Of a DNA stretch of 7,720 bases, positions 1 through 6,957 are shown in pieces. The stretch comes from an uncultured Woeseiaceae bacterium. GTDB lineage: Bacteria > Pseudomonadota > Gammaproteobacteria > Woeseiales > Woeseiaceae. The number at the start of each line of letters is the position of its first letter. Position 1 is the stretch's first letter. The DNA is taken from the NCBI GenBank assembly GCA_947259435.1, contig CAMYMP010000028.1:1-7720 (forward strand). The letters run 5' to 3'. Made by a program: the position numbers and the translations under genes. The notes under the pieces are model-generated. The model was not told where the DNA came from, made no database searches, and saw only the letters and a list, made by a program, of their open reading frames with translations.

Positions 1-148
1 CCCTACGCAGGTATATGATTGATCAAGAGTAAGAAAGGATTTGCCGGCTGAGAGGACCGGGACTACAGGAGGTAGTTGCTCAATAGCGTGACGAAGCCGC
101 TCGGAACGAAAAAACGCGGCCTAACAATAAATAAACGCTGGAGTGGAA
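1..148. other. Leader region upstream of the first gene, no supported gene
   Basis: All three forward frames of bases 1-30 hit stops early, so no upstream + strand gene reaches far into the window. The stretch has a TATGAT (14-19) that resembles a -10 box, but its -35 would lie at or beyond the window edge. It also has a perfect Shine-Dalgarno-like AGGAGGT (67-73) sitting in the loop of a 5-bp inverted repeat (ACTAC 62-66, GTAGT 72-76), and an AT-rich run just before the 123-residue gene. No ATG lies at a workable distance from that AGGAGGT. It may be an untranslated leader or the tail of something outside the window. Confidence 0.4.
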
Positions 149-520
149 ATGTCGTACCATGTGGACCGTTTTTACGCTGCCGTCTCGGTGCTGGCCAGCC
201 ATGGCCATATAAAACAAAGACTTATCAAGGCCTACGAAGACAATCTCGGGTCCGTCAGCGAAGACGAATTACCCATCGTGGTCAAACAGATGTTCGCGGA
301 TATAAAGCATCTGATGAATCGGGTGACGCCCCTGAAGGGCGAGAGTCCCGTTTGCGCCTCTGTGCGCAAAATGTCTGTCGAGGAAGCGTCCGAGTGCGCA
401 GTTTCGATTGTTACCGTCTACAGCGAAATCTCCCGCCTGGGCGGCGCCAGCCAGACGCTGCTGCCCATCGACTCCAGCGACAAGAAGGTCGTCCCACCAT
501 TTTTGATCAAATCTAGCTGA
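149..520 (+). CDS. Conserved-looking small helical protein of unknown function (123 aa)
   Basis: I do not recognise the family. The product is 123 residues, soluble, with no signal peptide or membrane segment. It looks mostly alpha-helical: a helix with FYAAVSVLASHGHIKQRL near residues 8-25, a helix near 41-58, and a third near 76-97. Two cysteines (C69, C83) flank the RKMSVEEA segment, and the tail ends in PPFLIKSS. Codon choice is that of a real gene (mostly G or C at third positions). I chose the ATG at 149 because GGAG at 140-143 lies five bases upstream. A GTG at 143 in the same frame overlaps that ribosome site and is less likely. The gene stands alone, converging on the SRPBCC gene with 12 bases between the stops. 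A long Arg-rich frame from 76 to 516 covers the same DNA and is a shadow. The protein is probably cytoplasmic; any function would be a guess. Confidence 0.8.
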   Translation: MSYHVDRFYAAVSVLASHGHIKQRLIKAYEDNLGSVSEDELPIVVKQMFADIKHLMNRVTPLKGESPVCASVRKMSVEEASECAVSIVTVYSEISRLGGASQTLLPIDSSDKKVVPPFLIKSS

Positions 521-532
521 AGGGCTAAAAGC

Positions 533-1543
533 CTAGAGTTCAATAGGATAGTAAACGTAGGTCAGGAGCTCGGCTTCCGGCACCTTCGTCGGATCACTGA
601 CGTAGGATTCCCACGCATTCCCGGCTCGCTCGAGCCCCAGCGCCGCCAGGTAGGCGGCGATCTTTCGATGTGTTTCGCCTAAGCTGCGGTACGAGCCGAC
701 ATGCCGCACGCGAATGACATTACCCGCATACGTTTGGCCAATCCGCACGCTTGATCCGTCGCGTGGCGTTGCCTCAGTGACACCGCGGACCGGAATCGCA
801 GCATCGAAGAGTAACTCCGCGCCGCTGAAGGACCGAGTTATCGATAGGGGCGCGCCAGCCTCGGCAAGGCCCTGCCTGTCGATGAAAGTCAGAATCTCGA
901 AATAGGCGTCGCCCATTGCCTCGGAAATTGCTGCCGGCTCGGGAGTGGAACTCGTCGACAGGTAGGCGATGTCGGTTGCCTCGACAACAATCTGCTCGAT
1001 CTCAAGCTGACTGAAGTCCGCGCTCGGCAATGTTTCGGCGAGATCCTTGAGTCTCGCCAGGTCTTGCTCGTGCTCTCGCTCGATAATACCGGCAACAATC
1101 AGCGCGAAATAACGACCAACGATGTTATAGCCATGCTCGATCTCATAGTTCCACCTGAGCCTGGTTGCACCAGCGTCATCCAAGAGGACAAACCAGCTGC
1201 GGGCCGAGCCGGATTCATCAGGATTGATGGCCGTTTCCACTAACTCGAACGGTCGACTTTCAGTAATGATCTGCGTACCGGTACCGATGATCGCGCCATC
1301 CCAGGTTACCGTTGCGCCGACTCCGCGTGCCGGACCGGAATATACGACGCGGGCGTTCGGATCCGTCTCGGTCAATGGCGACCACACGTTCTGGCGCCGA
1401 AAATCGTTGACGAGGGCGAACACAGTTGCCGGATGTGCATCGATTCGGGTCGCCACATCGACCCGGGCGTGGCGGGGCAGCACGAGACCGACAATGAGCA
1501 GCAGCGCAACAAAGCCAACAATTACATAAGAGATCTTTCGCAA
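533..1543 (-). CDS. Membrane-anchored SRPBCC (polyketide cyclase-like) protein with C-terminal GyrI-like domain
   Basis: The 336-residue product has three parts. Residues 5-23 form one hydrophobic segment, probably an uncleaved N-terminal anchor. Residues about 27-170 resemble the SRPBCC/START-like ligand-binding fold (pattern ATVFALVNDFRRQNVWSPL, then GVGATVTW). Residues about 184-336 resemble the GyrI-like/AraC effector-binding fold, including the typical end WESYVSDP (311-318) and LLTYVYYPIEL (327-336). Both folds bind small hydrophobic or cationic molecules, so a ligand-sensing, sequestering or modifying role is likely; the ligand is unknown. No DNA-binding domain is present, so it is not an AraC-type regulator. 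The start must be the TTG at 1543: an in-frame TAA lies upstream, no ATG or GTG comes before the hydrophobic segment, and the next GTG would remove the anchor. Its ribosome site is weak. It is divergent from murI and convergent with the 123-residue gene. Confidence 0.85.
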   Translation of the reverse strand: MRKISYVIVGFVALLLIVGLVLPRHARVDVATRIDAHPATVFALVNDFRRQNVWSPLTETDPNARVVYSGPARGVGATVTWDGAIIGTGTQIITESRPFELVETAINPDESGSARSWFVLLDDAGATRLRWNYEIEHGYNIVGRYFALIVAGIIEREHEQDLARLKDLAETLPSADFSQLEIEQIVVEATDIAYLSTSSTPEPAAISEAMGDAYFEILTFIDRQGLAEAGAPLSITRSFSGAELLFDAAIPVRGVTEATPRDGSSVRIGQTYAGNVIRVRHVGSYRSLGETHRKIAAYLAALGLERAGNAWESYVSDPTKVPEAELLTYVYYPIEL

Positions 1544-1596
1544 GACGTTTTCGCTATCGATAGTGGTGCCGGATTATTCCACAGTACAATGCCCGC
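1544..1596. promoter_or_regulatory. Divergent promoter region between the SRPBCC gene and murI
   Basis: These 53 bases must hold the start signals for both divergent genes. A perfect 10-base palindrome CTATCGATAG spans 1554-1563 and could be an operator. On the + strand TACAAT (1585-1590) matches the -10 consensus at five of six positions and ends only six bases before the murI ATG, so transcription would start at about the A of the start codon. No good -35 is visible about 17 bases upstream (AGTGGT at 1562-1567). No convincing ribosome site precedes either start codon. The -10 call is tentative and the operator idea is inference. Confidence 0.35.
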
Positions 1597-2424
1597 ATGA
1601 CCGCATCTGACGCAAGAGGCCTGCCGATCGGCGTTTTCGACTCCGGAGTTGGCGGGCTGACCGTACTCAAGGCGTTGCGCGATGCCCTGCTGAGCGAGGA
1701 CCTCATCTATCTGGGTGACACGGCCCGGCTGCCGTACGGGACAAAAAGCCCCGTCTCGATTTCGCGCTACGCATGTCAGGCGACCGCGCAGTTGCAGCAA
1801 AGAAATATCAAGCTCCTTGTGGTTGCATGCAATACCGCCTCGGCGGTCGCGCTTGATGCGCTGCGCGAGCAAATGCATCCGCTGCCTGTCATTGGTGTGG
1901 TTGAACCCGGGGCGATCGCTGCGGTCGAGGCGCGCCCCGCGGGCAAACACCTTGTGCTGGCCACAGAGGCGACCGTAAGGCTTGGCGCCTATCGCAAGGC
2001 TATCCTCGAAAAGGACCCTGCGGCGGAGATTGATGAGCTCGCGTGTGAACTGCTCGTGTCGCTTGCGGAGGAAGGGTGGAACGATGGCGCGATCGCAGAG
2101 GCCATTGTGCGCCGATATCTGATCGAACTGGATGACGCGTCGCGCCATCCGGACAGCGTTATTCTCGGCTGCACGCATTTCCCGCTGCTGAGAAACACGT
2201 TCGCGAGCGTGTTTGACAAAGGCACATCGATCGTTGATTCGGCCAGCACGACGGCGGCTGCCGCGCGCGACCTTCTGGAGAGCCTGTCGCTGACGAACGA
2301 CCAGGTTGCCCCCGGAACCCTGCAATTGTTGGCCACCGACGGCGCCACGCGATTTGCTCGCGTCGGAGGCCAGTTCCTCGGTGAGGCGCTCACTTACAAA
2401 GATGTGACGCTTGTCGATCTCTAA
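1597..2424 (+). CDS. murI: Glutamate racemase MurI
   Basis: This cofactor-independent cytoplasmic racemase interconverts L- and D-glutamate and supplies D-Glu for the peptidoglycan stem peptide. The 275-residue length is normal. The family signatures are all present: IGVFDSGVGGLTVL at 11-24 with D15 and S16, YLGDTARLPYG at 38-48, VVACNTAS at 75-82 with the first catalytic cysteine C78, LATEATVRLGAY at 121-132, and ILGCTHFPLL at 189-198 with the second catalytic cysteine C192 and H194. The two cysteines act as the opposing acid-base pair. The ATG at 1597 sits directly before the conserved N-terminus. It has no clear ribosome site, so translation may be leaderless, given a possible -10 at 1585-1590. 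The gene looks intact. The next gene starts 59 bases downstream and may have its own promoter. Confidence 0.96.
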   Translation: MTASDARGLPIGVFDSGVGGLTVLKALRDALLSEDLIYLGDTARLPYGTKSPVSISRYACQATAQLQQRNIKLLVVACNTASAVALDALREQMHPLPVIGVVEPGAIAAVEARPAGKHLVLATEATVRLGAYRKAILEKDPAAEIDELACELLVSLAEEGWNDGAIAEAIVRRYLIELDDASRHPDSVILGCTHFPLLRNTFASVFDKGTSIVDSASTTAAAARDLLESLSLTNDQVAPGTLQLLATDGATRFARVGGQFLGEALTYKDVTLVDL

Positions 2425-2449
2425 CGTGCCGGCTGTCGCCAATAAATGC

Positions 2450-2478
2450 GATAATCGCTCTCTTTTTTCGCTGGGGGA
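2450..2478 (+). promoter_or_regulatory. Candidate -10 box and ribosome site for the M49 lipoprotein gene
   Basis: In the 59 bases between murI and the next gene, GATAAT (2450-2455) matches the -10 consensus at five of six positions and lies in a short palindrome, GCGATAATCGC. A pyrimidine and T-rich stretch follows. GGGGGA (2473-2478) lies five bases before the GTG start and is a good ribosome site. No clear -35 is visible 16-18 bases upstream of GATAAT, so the promoter is tentative and read-through from murI is also possible. No terminator-like hairpin with a T-run ends murI. Confidence 0.35.
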
Positions 2479-2483
2479 ACACT

Positions 2484-4145
2484 GTGAGACATAAGCTTTC
2501 ATTGCGGACCGTGCTTGCTTGTCTGGCATTGGCCGTATTGGCGTCCTGCGGCGCTGAGGCACCTCCGGAGTCAACTGTCGAGGCGCTGCAAGTCGCCGCG
2601 CCGCGGCCCGAGATCTACGCTGAGTTCGATCTGCGCGCGGACCTCAGCGACCTGACGGACAGCCAGCGCGAAATGATCGCCGTGCTGATCGAGGCAGCGG
2701 AGATCATGGACGACCTGTTCTGGCGACAAGCCTTCGGCGATGATTACGCAGAATGGCTGCAGTCGCTCGATGACGATGAGACTCGTCGTTTTGCGTACCT
2801 GAACTATGGACCTTGGGATCGCCTCGACGGCGAGAAACCGTTCGTCGAGGGAGTTGGCGCGAAACCGCTGGGCGCCAATTTCTATCCGGAGGATATGACC
2901 AAGGAAGAATTCGACGCCGCATACCTGCCTGGCAAGAAGGAGCTTTACTCGCTGATCCGGCGCAATGATGACGGCAGCCTCAGACTCATTCCGTATCACG
3001 TCGCTTACGCCAGCGAACTCAAAATAGCTGCGGATTTATTGCGTAAGGCAGCGGGCCTGGCTGAAAACCAGGGCTTTGCCAACTACCTCAAGCTGCGTGC
3101 GGCTGCCCTGTTGAGTGACGACTATCAGATGAGCGATCTGTACTGGATGGATGTCAAAACCAACGAAATCGACGTTGTGATCGGCCCTATCGAGACCTAC
3201 GAAGACCGCCTGTTCGGTTACCGCGCTGCATACGAGGCCTATGTACTGATAAAGGATCTCGCATGGAGTGCGCGTCTGGCAAAGTTCGCGACGTTCCTTC
3301 CCGAACTGCAGGAAGGGCTTCCCGTACCGGATAAGTACAAACTGGAATCGCCTGGCTCGGATTCAGACCTTAACGCATACGATGTTGTTTACTATGCCGG
3401 TGATAGCAATGCCGGTTCAAAGACGATCGCGATCAACCTGCCGAATGACGAAGAGGTTCAGCTGGAAAAGGGCACGCGACGCCTGCAGTTGAAGAATGCG
3501 ATGGAGGCCAAGTTTGAGAAAATCTTGCTGCCTATCGCGGACTTGCTCGTCGATGAGGCGCAACGAGAACATGTCACCTTCGACGCATTCTTCGCCAATA
3601 CGATGTTTCATGAAGTCGCACATGGCCTCGGCATCAAGAACACAATAGATGGCCAGGGAACGGTTCGTCAGGCGCTTCTCGAACTGGCGTCCAGCATGGA
3701 AGAGGGCAAAGCCGACATTCTTGGGCTCTACATGGTCACTGAACTTCATGAAGCGGGCGAGCTTGGCGATGTCGATGTGCGTGACTACTACGTGACGTTC
3801 ATGACCAGCGTGTTCCGATCGATTCGTTTTGGCGCGAGCAGTGCGCATGGCAAGGCTAACATGGTGCGGTTCAATTTCTTCATCGAGAGTGGCGCGTTCC
3901 GGCGGGACTCCGAGACGGGCACATATCGCGTCGATTTCGACCGCATGCAAGAGGCGATGAACGATTTGTCCAGTCTCCTGCTAACGCTTCAGGGCGATGG
4001 TGACTATGCGGGCGCGCTGGAACTGACCAACGATAAGGGTGTTATCGGAGATCAGTTGCAGGCAGATCTCGATCGATTGACGCAAGCAAATATTCCGGTC
4101 GATATCACATTCAATCAGGGAGTCGCTGTACTCGGACTGGACTGA
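2484..4145 (+). CDS. Lipoprotein of the M49 (dipeptidyl-peptidase III-like) zinc metallopeptidase family
   Basis: The 553-residue product starts with a lipoprotein signal peptide: positive residues, a hydrophobic core, then lipobox LASC with lipidated C22. Gly follows that Cys, which predicts outer-membrane sorting by the E. coli rule. The zinc site is FHEVAHGLG with H376, E377 (general base) and H380, followed by MEEGKAD (405-411), whose E407 corresponds to the third zinc ligand in the EExxA(D/E) motif of M49. Classical eukaryotic DPP III has HEXXGH with one extra residue; this protein has the five-residue HEXXH form also described for the Caldithrix abyssi enzyme. DPP III enzymes remove dipeptides from the N-terminus of short peptides, so I infer peptide trimming at the envelope; true specificity is unknown. 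Start is GTG at 2484 with GGGGGA five bases upstream. The DUF885 gene follows after 31 bases, probably in the same operon. Family assignment is fairly secure; dipeptidyl activity is not. Confidence 0.88.
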   Translation: MRHKLSLRTVLACLALAVLASCGAEAPPESTVEALQVAAPRPEIYAEFDLRADLSDLTDSQREMIAVLIEAAEIMDDLFWRQAFGDDYAEWLQSLDDDETRRFAYLNYGPWDRLDGEKPFVEGVGAKPLGANFYPEDMTKEEFDAAYLPGKKELYSLIRRNDDGSLRLIPYHVAYASELKIAADLLRKAAGLAENQGFANYLKLRAAALLSDDYQMSDLYWMDVKTNEIDVVIGPIETYEDRLFGYRAAYEAYVLIKDLAWSARLAKFATFLPELQEGLPVPDKYKLESPGSDSDLNAYDVVYYAGDSNAGSKTIAINLPNDEEVQLEKGTRRLQLKNAMEAKFEKILLPIADLLVDEAQREHVTFDAFFANTMFHEVAHGLGIKNTIDGQGTVRQALLELASSMEEGKADILGLYMVTELHEAGELGDVDVRDYYVTFMTSVFRSIRFGASSAHGKANMVRFNFFIESGAFRRDSETGTYRVDFDRMQEAMNDLSSLLLTLQGDGDYAGALELTNDKGVIGDQLQADLDRLTQANIPVDITFNQGVAVLGLD

Positions 4146-4176
4146 ACGACAAGAACAATTACCAGAGGGCTCGATA

Positions 4177-5907
4177 ATGAAGAAATCCGTATTGCTCGCA
4201 GCGCTTGCGAGCTTTGCGCTGGTCGCCTGCGATAGCAAAACGCACGATGCCACAGCGCCGGACACAGAGGCGAGACAACCCTGGGCTGATTTTGTCGCGA
4301 CGGTCGTTGACGACTACTACCGGCAGAACCCCGAATCCGGATCCGATGCCGGTCTGCATCAGTACGACGGTCAGATGTCGGACCTGAGTGCCGCAGGGCT
4401 CGAGTCGTACGCGAGCTGGATCGAGTCGGTGCTGGTCGAAGCGGCCACTTACGCTGACCTCGAGGACATCGAGACATTCGAGCGTGACTACCTGTCATCG
4501 AGCCTGAGCGGCCAGCTGTTCTGGCTTCGCGATTCGGAATTTCCGGCCAAGAACCCGCTTTTCTATGCCGAAGCAATCGGAATCAGCGTCTTCATCGACC
4601 GCGAATACGCGCCGCTCGATCAGCGTCTCAAGGCATACATCCAGTACATCGAGCAGGTGCCCCGATTGCTTGCCCAGATGAAAGAGAACCTGAAACCACC
4701 GCTGCCGGCGCCATACGTGGAGATGGGCTACCTGGTGCTGGGAGGCATGGTCGAGTACCTGGGCACGACGGTGCCGGAAGTCTTTGCGCCCGTCAGCGAC
4801 GAGCAGCTGCAGCGCCAGTTCAAAGCCGCCAACGACGCGGCAATCGAGGCGATTCAACAGTCGGTAGACTGGCTTGACGGGCTCAAAGCGACCGCCACGA
4901 GCGATTACGCGCTTGGCGAAGAACGCTTTCTCAAGATGCTCAGGACGGGTCAGGGCGTCGACATCACGCTCGCCGAATTGAAGGCGGCCGGGCAGCGCAA
5001 TCTGGAGAGCAATCTGCAGGCGCTGCACGAGGCCTGTGCCGACTTCGCGCCGGGCGCGAGCACCAAAGACTGTGTCGCCAAAGCGCAAGGCCGGAAACCA
5101 CCCGAAGGCGCGGTCGGCGGCGCCCGGCGGCAGCTGCCAATGCTGAAGAAATTCGTGGTGGATAACGATCTGGCGTCGATACCCGGCACGGAGGACGCTC
5201 TCGTCGACGAGGCGCCCCCGCACCGGCGATTCAATTTCGCGTATATCGATATCCCGGGCCCGTTCGAGACCGGACTGCCATCAACCTATTATATTGCGCC
5301 TCCCGATCCGAACTGGTCCGAGGAAGACCAGCTTGCTTACATAGCCGGGGAGACGGATCTGCTCGCCGTATCCGTACACGAAGTCTGGCCAGGGCATTTC
5401 CTGCAGTTCCTGCATTCGAATCGTGCCGAAAACAACGTGGGACGGCACTTCGGAACGTATACGTTCAGCGAAGGCTGGGCCCACTACACCGAGCAGATGA
5501 TGGTCGACGCGGGGCTGGGCGAGGGCGACCCCGAGGTTCGAATCGGGCAGCTGCAGAACGCGCTGCTGCGCAATGTACGGTACATGTCAGCCATCGGTTT
5601 ACATACTGAAGGCATGAGCATTGAAGAGAGTCAGGCGATGTTCGAAGAGAAAGCCTTCAAAGACTTTGGGAACGCAAGTCAGCAGGCATACCGTGGCACC
5701 TATGACCCTGGCTATCTGAATTACACGCTCGGAAAACTCATGATCAACAAATTGCGGGATGACTGGACCGCAGGCCGCGGCGGGCGCGAAGCCTGGGGCA
5801 AGTTCCACGATCAGTTTCTGAGTTACGGCGTGCCGCCGATTCCCCTGATTCGTGCGCAAATGCTCGGCCCGGATTACGATGGCGACGCCGCGCTGCTGCC
5901 GAACTGA
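4177..5907 (+). CDS. DUF885 family lipoprotein, putative metallopeptidase
   Basis: The 576-residue product has a lipoprotein signal with lipobox LVAC and lipidated C18. Asp follows the Cys, the inner-membrane retention signal in E. coli, so it may stay on the periplasmic face of the inner membrane. The DUF885 hallmarks are clear in the C-terminal half: HEVWPGH (401-407) followed by FLQ, EGWAHYTEQMM from E432, and YDPGYLNYTLGKLMI near 509-523. The His-Glu pair, H407 and the later E432 look like a zinc site of gluzincin type, and the family is generally treated as peptidase-like, but its substrates are mostly uncharacterised. AGAGGG (4164-4169) lies seven bases before the ATG, supporting this start. 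It follows the M49 lipoprotein gene by 31 bases with no terminator between them, so the two are probably one operon acting on envelope peptides. The gene appears full length, and its stop is 12 bases from the stop of the convergent propeller pseudogene. Confidence 0.9.
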   Translation: MKKSVLLAALASFALVACDSKTHDATAPDTEARQPWADFVATVVDDYYRQNPESGSDAGLHQYDGQMSDLSAAGLESYASWIESVLVEAATYADLEDIETFERDYLSSSLSGQLFWLRDSEFPAKNPLFYAEAIGISVFIDREYAPLDQRLKAYIQYIEQVPRLLAQMKENLKPPLPAPYVEMGYLVLGGMVEYLGTTVPEVFAPVSDEQLQRQFKAANDAAIEAIQQSVDWLDGLKATATSDYALGEERFLKMLRTGQGVDITLAELKAAGQRNLESNLQALHEACADFAPGASTKDCVAKAQGRKPPEGAVGGARRQLPMLKKFVVDNDLASIPGTEDALVDEAPPHRRFNFAYIDIPGPFETGLPSTYYIAPPDPNWSEEDQLAYIAGETDLLAVSVHEVWPGHFLQFLHSNRAENNVGRHFGTYTFSEGWAHYTEQMMVDAGLGEGDPEVRIGQLQNALLRNVRYMSAIGLHTEGMSIEESQAMFEEKAFKDFGNASQQAYRGTYDPGYLNYTLGKLMINKLRDDWTAGRGGREAWGKFHDQFLSYGVPPIPLIRAQMLGPDYDGDAALLPN

Positions 5908-5919
5908 GAGAACGGGCTA

Positions 5920-6944
5920 CTAGATATCGTCCTTATCGAGCCGTGGCAGTGCATGGCCAAACAGCGTCGTCAGGTAGAGCGCGTCGCGGGTTTCCAGGAC
6001 ACCGGTCAGCGTTGGGAACCGCGCGGCCGGATCGTGCATGTTCATCAGCACCTCGCCATCGCCATTGATAGCGATGACGTGAGAGTAAGGCACCGCCTTT
6101 GGGCGAAATGATGCCGGCAGTCGCTGCACGACTCTGCGAAGAAACGGCTTGTCAGACAGCTTGTCGAGCAGCTCGCTGCGCGGCGCGACCATGCCGATCC
6201 AGAACCGTCCGTTCATGCCGTTATTGATGTTGTCCGGAAACGCCGGCAAGTTTTCGATCAATACTTCCGTGTTGCCCGCTTTCGGCCCTCGCAGCCAGTG
6301 CTTGAGGATTCTGTAGGATCCCGTTTCGCGATAATTACCCGGGCTTCGCCCGTCGTCGGCCTGAACTCGATGACCTTGCCGTGCCCGCCATGTTCCATGA
6401 TATCGAGAAGACTTCCCTCATAGGTGCCGTCGAACTCGGCAGCTCCGAACTTTGTGCTGGCTTCGGATAAATACACGGTGCCGTCATTGCCGACCGCGAG
6501 GTCATCGGCGTATACCAGCGGCTGGCCGTTGACCTCGTCGAGCAGACTGACAACCGACCCGTCCTGCAGAATGCGTTGTAATCCGAGGTATGCGTTTGCC
6601 ACGAGCAGCGAGCCGTCCGCATCGGTTTCGACGCCGAGGGGGCGGCCGCCGGCATTGGCAAATACAATTACGTTACCGCGGGAATCGATTTGCAGTATCG
6701 CGCCACCTGTCGTCGTAGCATACAGATGACCATCATGACCCGCGGTTACATCTTCAGGGCCGTGATGTTCGCCCAGGCCTATACCCCGTGCCGCCTCGAG
6801 CTGCGCATTTTGTGCGTACGGATCGACCAGGCCGAGGTTGACCGGTGCGTCCCACGCCACCGGATCTACGGGTACAGGCCAAAGCAGCAAGTACAGTATT
6901 GTCAGAGCAAGTAGTGATCCGATTACTGCGAGCGCTTTGGCCAT
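5920..6944 (-). pseudogene. Strictosidine-synthase/SMP-30-like beta-propeller gene broken by an internal out-of-frame deletion
   Basis: Reading from the ATG at 6944, the product has an N-terminal hydrophobic anchor (residues about 5-22), then propeller repeats typical of the strictosidine synthase-like/SMP-30 gluconolactonase group (GPEDVTAGHDGHLYAT, GRPLGVETDADGSLLVAN, YADDLAVGNDGTVYLSEAS, SLLDIMEHGGHGKVIEF). After GEARVII (codon at 6332-6330) the frame turns to nonsense and stops at 6258. The second frame carries the rest of the family sequence, ETGSYRILKHWLRGPKAG then ENLPAFPDNI, from 6327 to the stop at 5920. Relatives normally have about 20 residues (DGL-FANGVA...VLV) between those blocks; here only two bases remain, so I infer a net loss of about 60 bases, of a length not divisible by three. 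The fragments therefore do not rejoin by a one-base shift. The TTG at 6261 is not a genuine gene start. The gene follows folE by 13 bases with GGTGA before its ATG. An assembly error is possible. The native substrate is unknown. Confidence 0.82.
6340..6352. repeat. Short perfect hairpin beside the deletion junction
   Basis: CGGGC (6340-6344) and GCCCG (6348-6352) form a perfect 5-bp stem with a three-base loop (TTC on the + strand, GAA on the - strand). It lies inside the coding part of the propeller pseudogene, about ten bases from the inferred deletion point near 6328. It is not a terminator, since no T-run follows on either strand. It may have favoured polymerase slippage or a local assembly error, but this is inference. 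Confidence 0.4.
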
Positions 6945-6957
6945 CAGTCACCGCGAA

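Noticed and set aside
76..516. Open frame of 146 codons overlapping the 123-residue gene
   Set aside because: The product is Arg- and Pro-rich in the way of a shifted frame, and the frame at 149 has better codon use and a well-spaced ribosome site. The AGGAGGT is only two bases from its TTG.
522..534. Small hairpin GGGCT/AGCCT between the two convergent stops, as a bidirectional terminator
   Set aside because: The stem has only five pairs including one G-T, and no T-run follows on either strand.
1522..2574. Long minus-strand open frame of 350 codons opposite murI
   Set aside because: murI on the plus strand has all its catalytic motifs, and this antisense product has no recognisable domain, so it is a shadow.
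5920..6261. Separate 113-residue gene starting at TTG 6261, overlapping the preceding stop like a coupled gene
   Set aside because: The same frame carries family sequence (ETGSYRILKHW...) upstream of that TTG, so this is the 3' part of the broken propeller gene, not an independent gene.
6258..6335. Programmed -1 frameshift joining the two propeller fragments
   Set aside because: No classical slippery heptamer is visible, and a shift would still leave the protein without about 20 residues that the family normally has.
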